The translations under genes and the position numbers were made by a program. A model generated the notes under the pieces. That model had not been told where the DNA came from. It saw only the letters and a program-made list of their open reading frames with translations, and did not search any database. DNA of 64,000 nucleotides from Cudoniella acicularis (taxonomy: Eukaryota > Ascomycota > Leotiomycetes > Helotiales > Helotiaceae). Below are positions 1 to 13,303 of the stretch, one piece after another (within the stretch, counting starts at the first letter, position 1; the number at the start of each line of letters is the position of its first letter). The stretch lies in assembly GCA_013054445.1 (NCBI GenBank), contig JAAMPI010000016.1, forward strand, positions 33,790 to 97,789. The letters run 5' to 3'.

Positions 1-415
1 TCGACGAGATCCGCCATTCTGCAACTTTGTCTCTCGGCTGGGCTTATCCGCTCCTCACGACACGACATGACACGAACATATCATACCTCACACGCGATTG
101 GTTAATGTCATTTGCTTCTTCTGGTGTAGTGCACTGGGGAAACGTTTCCTAATTCGGGATTTGTACCAGCCACTCGATAATCTCAAATTCCCATGTGTTT
201 GCAACTTGGCAAAATTTGGGTTGCAGGCTTGCAGCATGTCAGATCTGGGCACTGAGATCAGACCACAATGATGAAAGCGCTACTTGTCGTAAATGCAGCC
301 GATGCGGCTCATGCACCCCAGGGGTTTGAGGACCTCGAGCTACTAAACAGAGTATTAATTATTCTATCTATTCCGTGTCTTCGATCCTTGCGCCATGCCA
401 CTATTCTCATCTAGT
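1..415. other. Intergenic, downstream of SAC phosphatase
   Basis: No reading frame here looks like a gene. It holds the 3' flank of the SAC phosphatase gene on the minus strand. An inverted CCAAT motif (attgg) near 98-102 and a run of CACGAC-like units near 55-75 could belong to the promoter of a gene to the left of the window, but this is only a guess. Confidence 0.4.
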
Positions 416-3400
416 CTAAGCCCATATTAATTTCTTAAAGCTCTTTATAAAAAAAAATAGGGTAGTTAGTTTTTGCCTCTCTAGGAAAGTTTCAGGATAA
501 ATTTCGCTAGATTAGGAAGGTTTCGGGAAGGGTTCAGGAGAAATGATAAAACAAGGTGAGATGGGGAAGTGTAAAAACAAAGGCCCTATTAACTTACATG
601 TCCAATTTGTTCGAGAAGTCCAGTACTTTTCTTGGCTTCTGACAGACTGATTATATCACCGCTCTCTATCAGAGGTTTCCTTTCGGCGCCGAGTTCGTTC
701 ACCTTCCCTTGGAGAACCTTATGCTCAATCTCTGAGCAAATCGCCGTCACCTGCTCAAGCTCTGTGAGCCCGTTCTCATTGCCTTCTGCGACTGCTGAGC
801 GAGATGGAAGTGCTTTCAAAGCTAGAACTCGGTTTGCCGGCGTTGGCGGTCTCCCAAGTAAGGCGACCAGTCCTGAAGTTGGTGAGGTGGAGGTCCCTCC
901 CAAAAGGTCCATGTCGAGACGTGAAACGGTGGCCATTGATCTTGTATTTACTCGTGATATATCGTTAGCTCCTTCTTTGTAAGCGATGACGAATCCGACG
1001 TTGCGCTGCTCATTGGACTGGGATGAGGAGAGGGTTGAGGTGATGTATGTCCCGTACTTGATATTGAGGATGTGCTCCAAGGAAACCCTTTCAAATGACG
1101 AGACTTTCTCGACATTCCAATCGAACCTACACAAATACAATGCTGCATCTGTTAAGAGGAGGATTGATTCTACAAAAGGTGTAGATTTGATTGTGTTCGG
1201 GATTTGCGGAGTGAGCAATGTCCAACCACCAATAAATTCTTCATGCTCATCTGCTACCACGAGCTTCCGACAAGCTTCGATGGCTTGTTGGCGCATTTTC
1301 TGCATTGATACCGCCGGGTCTCGGCTCATCAATGAGGTTTCGAAATCCTCGAACACTACTGGTGTTACATTTCCCAGAAAAAAGTCGATTGCTGCTTGGC
1401 TAAAATAATCGTTCACAATGCTTGGATTTGTTAGTCAAAGTAACAACGACAAAGTCTGATACTAACCCGCTATAAAACCTCGAAATTGAAAGTCCCATGT
1501 CAGTCAAAGCGCCTTTGTAGTCCCTCTTTCTAGTGCGAGTAAAGTCTCCTTTCAGAGCCGCCGTTGAAGCGTATTGCTTAGATATAGCATCTCCATTGTC
1601 AGCCCAGAGAATGTTAAACCACTGAATGACTTGATCCTGCTGGAGGGTGAAGTCAATTTCCTCATTCTTCAGTTGCTGTTCCAACGCTCGCTTCCCGAAA
1701 GAGTTTTGTACCACGTTTGTTCGGTCTAAGCAGTCCATGCAATTGATCCTCAAAACACCGCTCTGTTTCGATTGCCGCTCTCCATTTGTTTCAACGGTGA
1801 AGCCAAACGAGTCGAGCTTCTTCCCAAGGGTTCCCATAAGTAAGCTGACGTTTTCAAACTTCATCCCTCGACATACTGCATCTGCCAACAAATTAGTACT
1901 ATGCTTCTTCGAGCAGGAGAGAGGCGGGAGGAGTCGGGAGGATGGAACTTCCTCCCGATCACTCAGAATAGGAATTAGGGGCAAGGGACAAAGGAAAAGG
2001 TTGGTTACGGAAGTCAAACCATTCAAATCCAACTATCGCTCCGCGAGTCCCGCCAGAGGTATTCAAGCGGGTAATATACTTTTTATACTCCTCTCCCACG
2101 ATTGCTTCAGGGCCATGTTTTTCCACTAGGGATGCAACCTGTATCGTTCCATACCGTTCAGAGATATTATCAAAATGTTTGTTGAAGGCCTGATAGTTCG
2201 CTTCCTCCGAGTGTTGTAATTGAGGGACTGGTTTGAAAGAATATGGTGATTGAGAGAAGAAAATGGGTACGCTCCCTCGAATCTGGACAAATGAATGTAC
2301 TTTACTCGAAGGCTTCCATTCTGGATCCGATAAAAGCTGTTCTGTCTCTACACTGTTGGCAGTGTGCCCCTCTTCGTCGATGCCTCGTCGCAAATATCTG
2401 AGACCAGCGCGCTTGACGGACCGCCGAGATATCAAGGTTAACAATAAGGGCTTCATAGTGCTTCTTCTTGAGCTCTTTTCGGGATCTTCAAGAAAACCAT
2501 CGAGACTTGACATATCATGAGCTCGTGAAAGGTCCACCATTTCCATAGATGACTTCTCAACCCCATCAAGGCCGAGCACCGGCTTAGGAGGATCCGTATC
2601 CACCTCGAACGTCCGTTGCCCAATAAAACCTTGTAAGAGTGGTAAAACGAGCGAACCCTGTCCTGCATCGATGAAAGGCTGCACAATGTTTCTGTTCCAA
2701 AAGTATAGAGGATTAACTTGTGTGTATAGAGGGGCATCCGGTACCCTTGATGGCTTGTTTAGAAGACTCCACGTTAAATCGTAGTCATATGAGAAATAAA
2801 AGCTCCGAGACGAGCCAAAAAGGATTTGAGCGGTTCGTAGCAACTTAGGGAGTAGACTGGCTGCGAAGTCCTTTTCTTTCTTGGTTTTTTGACTGAGGAG
2901 CTCTTCGGCCTTGTCAGAGCCATCCTTTATATCTTTAGTAGCCGGTCCTCCCCGGTCCGTCGGTTTTGTTTGAGGAGCATCTATGTCTGAGTCTGCCGTA
3001 GTCATTCCAAGATTTCGGCGTTGGTCTGCTGTCCATCCCTTTTTCGAAAACCACTTTTGGGCAAAGCGGCCATAGCCGCCTTTCCTCGTCATCACATCCT
3101 CCGCTACACTGCTTGTCCTTCTGTGTTCGCTCGGAATCGACTCCACCAGAGCTGGCTGCGGTTCCTCGTCTACTTCATCGCTGGCCGTTACGGACACTTC
3201 CCCGTCATCTTCGCTTTCGCTGTCGTCTTCGTGACTGTCAACCCTCCCTTGCTGCAGTGCCTTTCTTGTTTGTAAAATGGAGGCTTCCGCCTCTGCTCTT
3301 GAACCCAGGGGTGTTAGGGCAACTTCGGTGATAACATATACGGGCTTGCCTTGGATTTGGGCCACCTGCTGGCGTCGCGTAATCGAGATCAAAAAGGACG

Positions 3401-3772
3401 ACTTGGAGACAGTCAGGAGGCCTACAACATGCGCATTAGCTTTGAAGAGTCCTTCGGATTACAGAGAAATCTAAAGAGGATTGCACACCGGGCAAGCCAT
3501 CTTACGGCCAGGGTGTCACAGACATTCTTCAAGAGACGTCGACCAAGATGACGCGACAGAAGAGACACAAACTCACCTACAACCCCAAAAGCCTCAAAGC
3601 TTTTCTCACCACTCTCCGCGTCGGCAACATGCTTCAAAGCAGGCCCAATGTTGTTATCATTGTATGCAATCTTCGCAGCGGGCGCGGGACGCTGTCCTTT
3701 TTGCGCCAGTGGCTGTATGACGAGCCCATCGACAGCAGCGAAGATGAGAATTCTCCGCACAAGGCCAGGCAT
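416..3772 (-). CDS. SAC-domain phosphoinositide phosphatase (Sac2/INPP5F-like, with hSac2 domain)
   Basis: A phosphoinositide phosphatase of the SAC family, which removes phosphates from membrane inositol lipids, probably on endosome or Golgi membranes. I join five exons: 3577-3772, 2009-3421, 1467-1881, 598-1420 and 416-442, giving 957 aa. The SAC catalytic CX5R motif is present as NCMDCLDRTNVVQ, with the catalytic Cys near residue 584. Upstream are SAC-type motifs such as TSGGTRGAIVGFEWFDF. The C-terminal third resembles the hSac2 domain (YFSQAAIDFFLGN onward). The last exon has only nine codons: the donor GTAAGT at 597 joins AGCTTTAAG at 442 and gives the ending SFKKLIWA. Without it the frame would stop three bases into the intron. 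An ATG 34 codons upstream (3874) is in frame. I prefer 3772 because MPGLVRRILIFAAVDG fits the family start that I recall. Confidence 0.88.
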
Positions 3773-6700
3773 GCTGGCGCTCCTTAGGGAAAGGACATCG
3801 ACAGAATAGTGGCTGTCAATGTCCGCGGTGAAGTTGTTGTTCGACTCCCACGTACTTTTTTTGCTCAGTTTCATAAGCGCCGCGGCGCAATTAAGATGAC
3901 GTTTCGCGCGGGGTGAGATCGATTTTCAAAACAAACTGCCTCGATCCTTCTGTCAATGTCAACAGTTTTCAAAACACCGTCTGACTATTCATGCCGTGTT
4001 ATCTCTTACTGTACGGTCCCTCTCTTCTGTTTGTAAAAGTGATTAACATACTCTGATCGGGTGCCAGATTCTAAGCGGATAAGTGCTGGCACCGAAGCAA
4101 ATGACCATCAATTTGCAAGAAGCTCGCGCATTCAGACAGCTGTTGCAGACAATCACACGGACAGGTGAATAGTGTTTCTCAAGCTCCGTACTGTGGCTCT
4201 GGTGACTTGTTTCACAAACTCAAATGATTTCGTTCTATTGGAGGTTTGGTCCGGGTCCGTTTTCTTGTGTCAGCCATGCTCAGTCATCATCCCACTCCAA
4301 TCCACTGTTAATACTCTGGTCGCCGAGAGTCTCATATCAGAAATATATCCCTTCCCTTTCAGAGCTCTCAAGACTGTTAAGCTGCCGTATGTTAATGCAA
4401 ATTGTTGACTGAAACGCTCCTCTATGCTCATCCTCTTGAGGAAAGAACTTAGTCAAATTTAATCAAGGTTTTTTTCTCCGAGCACCTTAATGCGTCTAAG
4501 CAAGAACCCATTTTATTAAAGTTTCTCTATGACAAAGCAAGTTTTGTTAAAGAACTCATTTATTTTGTTTTGATGGCTATTCCTTATATGTGACTTAACG
4601 TTGCAAAACTCTATACCCTTATATTATTCAATGCCCGGTCTTTCCTGATGTTTTTGAATATTTTCCAAATTCCCATATTACAACCTCTAATCATCTGAGA
4701 AGTACGATTGTTAGGGATTCTTACTACATAATTTATAGCTCCTGAGTTAAAAAGATTTAAAAGCATCTTTCGCGTGTTGCTTGTACAGTACAGTACTACG
4801 AACTTACGAGGTATATACTCATTTACTCACCATTTTCCACGTGGTTTTTGATCGCTATTCCTTGTATCATCATGCATAAATATAGCTCCGCACCAGCATT
4901 TTTCTTCGAGTAATAGTGTAGTAAGTAAGCGCCTGTAGTAGCAACTATATTTTTATACTTAATACCAACAAGACAAGAATGTTCGAAATTCCCTTTAATA
5001 GTTTAATGTTACTACTCACCTTACTTTCGCTTTCATCTAGTGCCCGCTAAGTAGCTGTCAACAAACTTTTCTACGACTTGGCGGTGATTGACTTTGAACT
5101 TTATTTATTTTCGGTTTTGCAACAGGATTCCCGGGAACCTAGTGTCATGCACATCAACGTCAGTGGTATACAGTTACATGCTTCTACCAGTAGCCTGTTA
5201 TATGTCTTTTCTCAGTAATGACGTCTATTCGGCGGATAGGCCAGCTTACGATCATCTTCTATGTGAGCTGTTTTAAAGGCTTCGGATGCACCCATCGGGG
5301 TCCAGATATCTCTGCATGTTCCCAGAACATCGGCGGCTTGAACAAGGTTGAAGCTCTCGTGGCTTCTCCATGTCTTTATTGGCTACTCTAAGCTTCCTAA
5401 AAAGCTTAGTCGGTTGTTTTATTGTAACCACCGTCTCATGCCCCAACATGTGATCAGTTCTATTCCGTGCCATCCGAAGTCGGTGTCTTACATTAACACA
5501 TTGTTTGTTATTCGAGACGTTCTTGGTGGCCTCGCGATACGATCCGTTAAACAGTCGAAGAGATCTCTGGGTGTGCGGTGCTCTACAGTCTCCGAACTTC
5601 TCGATTGGAACATACTCATTGGTTCCTGTATATGTAAGTTTGATAATTCGACTTCGACGGTGCAGCTTGTTCATATAGTGAAAAAGCCTGGGTCAACCCT
5701 GGACTACTATATGGATGTCATAAGCGAACCGATATCCGTTCTTAAGTTTAAGAGACGTATTGTCGGGTGTTGATCTAGTTCTCAATCCCAAATTGAGGCG
5801 AGATATTTTCGAAGGCAGAAGCTACTAGTGTGATAGTACCTGATTGCAGCAAATTTACTATGGAAAGCGTTGACATTTAAGTATCTCTTCAACTCTATCA
5901 TCTATGCATACAATGTTGAAGAATATCAACCACAAATTATGGAAAGGAAGTTCTGTAAGAGAATGATTGCAAAATAGAAGATTCTCCGACAAAATTTCTT
6001 CACCTCTCTTCAGCTATTTTTGAGATTGTTAGAAGGGACTTTTGAGAAACTACGATGCCACACATTTCGCTTCTATACACACACCTTTCCAGGCCTGTCG
6101 GGATCCGGCATACATATGCACAATGAGAGGGGAATATCTTCTGAAGGTTGCAACTGCTTTACGGTGGTCGCGAAACTACTAATTAGAAAAAAAAAGCACT
6201 TAGAATTTGTAGAATAATTGCAGTTTTGAAAACACAGAGAGCTGGGAAATATCGACTGAGTGATTCGGGTGTTCCTCGGCTTTGAATAGTCACTTATATT
6301 AATCGAACATGTTGTGCATTCTTTCAGGCCCTGACAGTTGTCTCGTGGAATTGACCTGGAAGCGCTTGAGGGGATATGATTCTCTATTCTGGGAACTTTG
6401 CTGTACTCAGAAAGACCATCCTTCGAGCATACTCTTCATCTAGAACTTGGTAGAAAAGTATTGGCCAATATAAAATTTCTATTCAACCACGTTTACCTTT
6501 AAAAGGATCTCATTGTAGAAGTTGTTCTGGTAACTTTTTTGAGGGTTTTTGAAAATTGATCAGAAAAACTTGAAACTTGAAACGCAGAGACAGTATGTTT
6601 TCAAGAGATTTGAGTCAGGACAGGGTTTAACAGTTTACTGCTTTTCCTAAATGGGCAAATTATTCACCATCGAGAGTCTGTTTCTCTAAATTCTTGACAT

Positions 6701-7965
6701 GTAGATATCACAAAATGATCCCCGTGTTATTTTAAGATGTTGCTCGACTATGAGGACTACTGTCGAAGGGTTTTCTGAGAATGAAAGGGTCAGGGCTAGG
6801 GACTTCATTTATACGGTAAGCGAATATGCAGACTTGCCGATACTCAGAAGGCTTCCGAACGTTACATCGCCATTTGCGTATTTTACCTTGCATACATAGG
6901 GCCGGGAGAAAGTGAAATGCAGAAGAAAATCAACACAACAGACGGTGGACTGAGAAAATTGCCACTACATCACTCGTAATACATAGTAAGGATGCACGGT
7001 AAGTGCTTGGTGTCTTTGCAGCGCATGTAACGCAGAGTTGGACATGTTTCGTTTTGTTGGCCTTTCGTGGTGCCTCGTACTTCAGTGGCTGAGTTGTGGC
7101 GATATGATCTGTTTTTCCCGAGTTGGCGGAGGCGGTTATCCGGATGTGCTTCGTAAGGTTACCTGAGAGTAATTTTACAGCAAAGCGCTGAGCTAAGCTA
7201 CAATACAATAATTTACATAGACTTACTCTCAGTAAAGTAGTTCGATTGGACTGCTTAATTTACAAAAGGCCAATACGAGTAGAACCATCTTGACTGGTAT
7301 CCTAGCATGGAATTTTAGAATATCTACGGACGGACTGATCAGCTCTGCAGGTTTGATAGCAGCCGTGGCAGCGGGTTCTTATTAGTCCGGCGTGGGCCTC
7401 CGCTTTCTCAGTGATCTACTGGGGCCCGTAACCCCATTTGTCACTCCAGACCCAGCCCAGCCCCTCCGTACAGCAAGTAAGGTTAGCCTCTTCCAGCTGC
7501 AAGCACTGCCAAGCAGCGCGTCCTTTCAGCATCTCATCAACCTTCCGTCGTAACGACACAACACAACACGACACGAAACCACACGACAGCCTCTTACTTC
7601 TGCCCACATCGCAACCTTGGTTTCTGGCGAGGCTGTTACTGGTGTTGTTAATTGCCTCTTTCTTTTCGTCAGCTGGCCTCTTTCAATCGTCATGGTTCAA
7701 TCTTTTTGATCAGATTAGCCGCGGCGATATAGGTCCGCCCTTTCCCAAGAGCGAGCATCACCACCGTCAGCGCGAAGCATCTGCGACGTTGCCATATCCT
7801 CACGAGATCAAGATCAATTGCACGAATCGACTGCCCAGAACATGCGCGAGACGTTTGCGTCCTCTACGTCGCCAGACATTTACGAGCAGGAGTTTAGGTC
7901 GGTCAACACATGCACGAGGGTTGGCTCCGAATTCGAGGGCCAGGACGCTTTCCTGAGCACACGAA
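3773..7965. other. AT-rich gene-poor interval and histidine kinase 5' leader
   Basis: About 4.2 kb with no gene I can support. The part from 4400 to 5100 is strongly AT-rich. Open frames of 133-141 codons overlap each other on opposite strands at 5273-5773 and match no family I know. A third minus-strand frame over the same stretch (about 5160-5760) is open apart from scattered stops, so an old degraded coding sequence or transposon remnant is possible. The last 500 bases (about 7440-7965) are C/A- and pyrimidine-rich and look like the promoter and leader of the histidine kinase gene. Confidence 0.5.
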
Positions 7966-8060
7966 ATGGTCTACATTGGAATCAGGCAGCAGTTGGGCAC
8001 AGTGGTGCTCTTATGCGCTCTTGTCCCTCTCGTCGTTCTCGCGATTGCAACATGGGTTAA
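7842..8060 (+). promoter_or_regulatory. Upstream ORF overlapping the histidine kinase start
   Basis: An ATG at 7842 opens a 72-codon frame that runs past the proposed histidine kinase start at 7966 in a different frame. A second upstream ATG at 7910 opens a 63-codon frame in the third phase, ending at 8101. Both would compete with the main start if the leader includes them. The main ATG has a strong context (cgaaATGG). Whether the mRNA starts upstream of these ATGs cannot be seen from sequence. Confidence 0.35.
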
Positions 8061-11000
8061 TAATTATAACTTCGTTGTCGGTGTTACTTCCCAGCAACTA
8101 AGTCTCACGGCCAGTTTGAAAGCCGCCCAGATAGCCTCGGATCTGCTCTTGATTCAATCAACCTGTTCCACTATCACAACGCGAATTCTCATGCAGAATG
8201 CTCTCAAGAGCCTCTACCAAGGGGATGAAGATTGGACGTATGTGGAATCCCTTTTTTTATTTCCCCTCCCCACCAGTAGCCCTTAAAGAGTTCATTGGAA
8301 ATTTTATCTGTCCTCCAAAACCTCTCTTGTGAACTTTTGTTTCGCTCACATAACTCCGAAGAATGCATCTCTCTAACACTCGTATTTAGAGCTGCCCAGG
8401 ATGATTTGGATAGTGCACTTGCTAGTGGGGACTTTTCGGCTTTACTCCAGCTGATAGTCTTCTCTCGAAATAACACAGGCGATTCCACGGGTTTGTTGAA
8501 GATTACTGCCAACACATCGGGCATTGTTCTTCCGAGCTCATCACCTAACGGGCAATCTATTCCACTTGGTGATGGTGATTTGGGTTACCCTCCAGCGCTT
8601 TATCCGAATATAACTTACGCACCGGTTACTCCTGCTGTTCCAGATCCGATGGACCCGGCTATTAGTGCTACAGCAGTTAACGCATTCCCTGATTTCCCAC
8701 TCAACCAGAATACTGTTTTACTTCTTGGTCCGCTGCAAATCAACGACACCTATGCCTTACTTTCGATGACCCTTCCAATAGTTGATAACTCCAATAAAGG
8801 TGTTGTTCTGGGCTTTATGACGGTCGTAGCCGCAGCCTCCTCTCTAATTGATATTACCACATCTCGAGAAGGACTGGCAAACACCGGTGTAGTCCTCTTA
8901 ATCGGTCCGAGTCGACGTGAGAATCAATTCAAAGCCGGGCAGAAGCCTGCCAACATTAGTTACACCCCACTCAAGAGCGCCCTTGACACGGCAGTAGTCA
9001 AATTTATTTTCCCTCCTACGGATACTGCTGGATCAGATAGGCACGAGGCCTACCTTACAAATTTTACCCAATTCGGGTCTTCAAACTTCAGCATGCAAGC
9101 TTACCCTGCTGCAATAGTTGGATTTGGTCAATACAACCAAGGAATAAACAATGCTGGCAGCATTTTGTCTACCACAAACGAGAACAATGTTTCCGTTAGT
9201 GTTGGATATGCTAGGCCGCAGAGTTCATTGGTAGACTGGTTGCTTATTGTTGAACAAAGCCACGGCGAAGCTTGGGCACCGGTCACCAAACTTCGGAAAA
9301 TCGTTTTGGCTTGCTGTTTTGGAACTGTTGGTTTAGTTCTCTTGGTAGTGCTACCAATGACTCACTTCAGTGTGAGGCCGATCCGAAGACTGAGAGATGC
9401 CACCGAGAAATCGATTGCCCCTCCCGGCTACACGCCAAATGGAAGTATTCGATCGGAAAGGCTTGCTGATGATCTGTCTGACGCTGTTTTGGAAGATGGT
9501 ATGGGTTACTCTCAGCGTTCGAAAAAGGGATTTTTTGTCAGATTGAGGAATCTGACCACCGGAGGGAAACCAAAGTCAAAGTTAGAACGTGTCGAAGATG
9601 ATCGTCGGAGAGGTTTCAAAATCCCGGCGAAAGTGCAAGATCGAAAGCACTACATCACAGATGAGCTCACCGAGCTAACTGGTCAGTCTGCATTTTAACC
9701 TCGTAGTATACCAGTATTAACTATGATTCTTAGCTACATTCAACAGCATGACCGACGAGCTCATTCTCCAGGTATGGCTTATACTCGTACTAATTTCCTA
9801 TTTCCCCTCTGGGCTGAGAGCTTGAGAGTTGCCTCTGGAACCGTGATACATTTTGCCCTTGGCTTAGAGGCCAAGCCAGCTTCGAAATTATCAGGACCTT
9901 CATATTTTCCTCGAGTGTACAACGCTAATCCTTCGGACAGTATCAAAGCCTTGAAGAAAAGGTAGCCGAGCGAACTCGCGAGCTCGAGATCAGCAAAAAA
10001 GCAGCAGAGGCCGCAAACGAGAGTAAAACTCTTTTTATTGCCAATATATCCCACGAATTGAAGACACCTCTGAACGGAATTCTCGGGATGTGTGCCGTGT
10101 GCATGGGTGAGGATGACCTTCCACGGATCAAGAGGAGCCTTCAAGTTGTCTATAAGTCGGGGGACCTTCTACTCCATCTTCTCAACGATCTCCTGACCTT
10201 CAGCAAAAACCAGATTGGACAGCAATTGAGCTTGGAAGAGAGAGAGTTCAGATTGTCCGATATAAAAACACAAATCCTGACAATATTCACTAAACAAGTC
10301 CAAGAAAAGAACATTGATTTTAGGGTCAGATTTGTGGGAACGGATTCAGAGGATCCTAACACACCTGTGGATAAAGCACTTCCAGCCCTTGGCCCACAAG
10401 GCACGGGACGGCTGAAACATATGTGGTAAGTATCGAATGTTTTGTTGCACGCGATGATCCTACACTTTGTGTCTGATGTTGACTAATACTTTGACAGTCT
10501 TTGGGGAGATCAGCACCGAATCCTCCAAGTTATCATCAACCTCGTTAGCAACAGCCTTAAATTCACCCCCGAAGGTGGTAGGGTCGAAGTTCGTATCAAA
10601 TGCTTAGGTGAAGCAGAGGTTTTGTCAGATGGGAGCCGAAATTCCCTAGGCTCAAAGCCTAGCTCACGAAAGCCTTCAAGAGGCCGTAACCCTTCTGGTT
10701 CACAGAACTCTCAAACTGCAAAAAATCCGTCCAACTCACCATCAACAAATCCCGGGACAGCGTTACTTATTAATCCAATGGATCCAAATGCCACTCCTCG
10801 TGTTCACGTCAGAGAACGCTCACCAACACCGCCGCCAGCAAACGCAAAAGTGTTGAACTTCCGAATTGAAGTGGAAGATACCGGTCCTGGAATTCCTGAG
10901 AGCCTTCAAGACCGCGTCTTTGAGCCATTTGTTCAAGGTGATCTTGGTTTGAGCAAGAAATATGGAGGAACCGGCCTTGGACTTAGCATCTGCTCCCAGC

Positions 11001-12026
11001 TGGCACGGTTGATGGGTGGAAGTATTTCGCTAGTGAGCTCGCAAACCCCTCCTACTGGCACTACGTTCACGATGGAAATACCCTTAAAGCACACGAAGTC
11101 TCGTGCAACTTCAACCTCAAGCTCTGATGTCTATGGGTCTCGACCTACTAGCGTTTATAACCCCTCGCAGCCAGATGGGACCCAAACATCGTCATCTCGA
11201 CCATCGGAAGACGGCAAGGCTAATGATGATTTTGAGAAAGACCCCCAACCACGGCTTGTAGGACTTAGCCAACCATTCTTTGCATCAACAGGGTCTTCGG
11301 TACCAAATGGGAAAACCCCCAAAGATAAGCTCCTATCTGTTGACAAAAACTCTGCGGAAAAAGAAACCCCCAAGAAACTCAGAGTCCTAGTTGCAGAAGA
11401 TAATTTAGTAAATCAAGAGATCGTCATTCGGTGTGTACAAATCCCCATATCCCCTTCGTAGCCTACTGACAACTTTAAAGTATGCTCAAGCTTGAACGCA
11501 TTTACGATGTGGAGGTTGTTGTCGCTAAAGATGGCAAAGAAGCGTATGATATTGTCAAAGAAAGCATGTCGAAAGGACAATTTTTCAATCTGATCTTTAT
11601 GGACATCCAAGTAATAAAATGATCTTCTCAACCTATGGATATATGCTAACATGATTAGATGCCAAATCTCGACGGGTTACAGAGTACACGCTTGATTCGC
11701 CAAATGGGTTATTCAGCACCTATTGTTGCACTGACTGCATTCTCGGAGGAGAGTAATGTGAAGGAATGCTATGATTCCGGTAAGAGCCCTAAAATTTAGG
11801 GGGTACAAACTGTGTCTAACGAGATTCTTTTCTACCAGGAATGGATCATTTTCTGAGCAAACCCATTCGTCGACCGGCACTGAAGCAGGTTCTTAAAAGA
11901 TTTGCCACAATACCAGAAGAGACGGAGACACTGTCATTGACCGGTAAAAGCACCCCTTCTGAGCCAGACGCACTCGACACCTCAAGCCGAGCTGATGTCT
12001 CTACGAACGGAACAAATACGCCTTAG
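7966..12026 (+). CDS. SLN1: Group VI hybrid histidine kinase (Sln1-type osmosensor)
   Basis: A membrane sensor kinase that starts a phosphorelay through an HPt protein to response regulators, in yeast controlling the HOG MAPK pathway. Eight exons (7966-8237, 8390-9681, 9734-9771, 9941-10425, 10498-11430, 11481-11610, 11659-11779, 11839-12026) give 1152 aa. A TM helix at about 11-30 and another at about 395-416 enclose an extracellular sensor region of about 360 residues. A HAMP-like segment and coiled coil follow ([12 protein letters not shown]). The H box is [12 protein letters not shown] with phospho-His near 572. The ATPase N box is [12 protein letters not shown], followed by DTGPGIP and [10 protein letters not shown]. 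The C-terminal receiver has VAEDN, the phospho-acceptor Asp in FMDIQMP (near 1048), TAFSEE and LSKPI. It is a complete hybrid kinase. Group VI assignment rests on the two-TM architecture without PAS repeats and on the N-terminus. Confidence 0.92.
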
Positions 12027-13303
12027 TTTCCATTTCAACATATCCCGATACCTCTAGCAGCTTCCTCAAAAGACGTTTAATTTCTGGTACATATTACAAT
12101 TTTACTTTGACGACTAAAATTATTGGTGTTACAACGGCGTTGTGATATACAGGGGATACCAAAACACTGATAGCGATTTGCATAATGTATTTTTCGGTGG
12201 CAATTCATCCTGAAATTCTTGAGCGAGTAATAAAAGCCATACTTAGGAAAAGGTGGTTGGGTTTGGATACATTTGGGGAACTCAAATTAAGTTGAGAGAA
12301 GTAGGATAGAAACACCGAACGAATCTGCAACGCGGCGAAGGAAGGCGAATCTTGGGGATATTTGTGCCTAAAGCAAAGGACTTGGTGGAGCTGTGTCCAA
12401 ACATGCTTCAGTGGAGTCAAAAGTCGAAACAAGGTTCTTCTTCTGCGTCACCAGAAGAGCGAGTTTGCACCAAAAGCATGAAACAAACGCGCTTCTCACT
12501 ATTGTCCCTCAGTCTAGCACTACAGTATATGTGGGTGACGTCCCTTAATTCGTCCTAAAAAGGAAATGCCAAGCCCTCCAGCGCGTCTACGCGTCAGTTT
12601 CGCGATGCATCCCAGCCTCCCCAGCGCTCTGATTCGCTCAACGTCGCACCCTTCGGATAAGCTTGTCTTTAGCCATGCAGCAAGTGCATCCGTTTCAAGT
12701 TTTTCAATTGGTCGTTGAGGTTCTCGCCTCGAAACATCGCTGATCACCGCATAAATGTCTGCATGAGCGTTGTGGGCTGTGCTGCGCCACTGTCTTTTTC
12801 AAACCAGTAGACGCGGGTGGCACGCTCGTCGCGATCGTGAGGTTTTCGTGTTTTTTGGCGAGAGAGATGCATATGTGCATTAGGAGGGCGAGGAGAAGTC
12901 TTCGAAGTGACTACGAAGTGACTCATAACCCATATCACGTGCTTAAGGAGAGGTGGGGTTGAGGGAATTTTGAGGCGGCCTTTGTGGGTATATGATATGG
13001 GCCCGGGATGATATTGTTTCTGCTTCTGTATGGTTGTTTGATATACTTCCTTCTCTGGATTTTGGTTGTGGTTGATGTCCAGTTTGGGTGAGATCTTACT
13101 TCAATCAAGACAACACCAAGATAACTTCAACACCTCAACATATTCATATATTTTTAAAACCAACACCCATTGCAGCTCCATTCAATTGAACATCATTATA
13201 CTCTTCTCTTCTTGGACATTATCATTTTCGCTGTATACTTTTTCAACTGGATTATTCCGACCTGATATAGCCGAATCCGTTCTCGGGACGACATGCGCAA
13301 GTT
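12027..13303. other. Intergenic with unrecognised small ORFs
   Basis: About 1.3 kb between the histidine kinase and the F-box-like gene. Two adjoining minus-strand frames of 75 and 64 codons (12520-12747 and 12744-12938) share no recognisable domain. They could be one small intron-containing gene, but nothing supports this. The part from 13050 to 13300 is rich in CA and TC and looks like the promoter of the downstream gene. Confidence 0.4.

Noticed and set aside
7438..7956. 172-codon plus-strand open frame upstream of the histidine kinase
   Set aside because: It begins at TTG, has low-complexity proline/arginine composition, matches no family, and lies where the kinase leader is expected.
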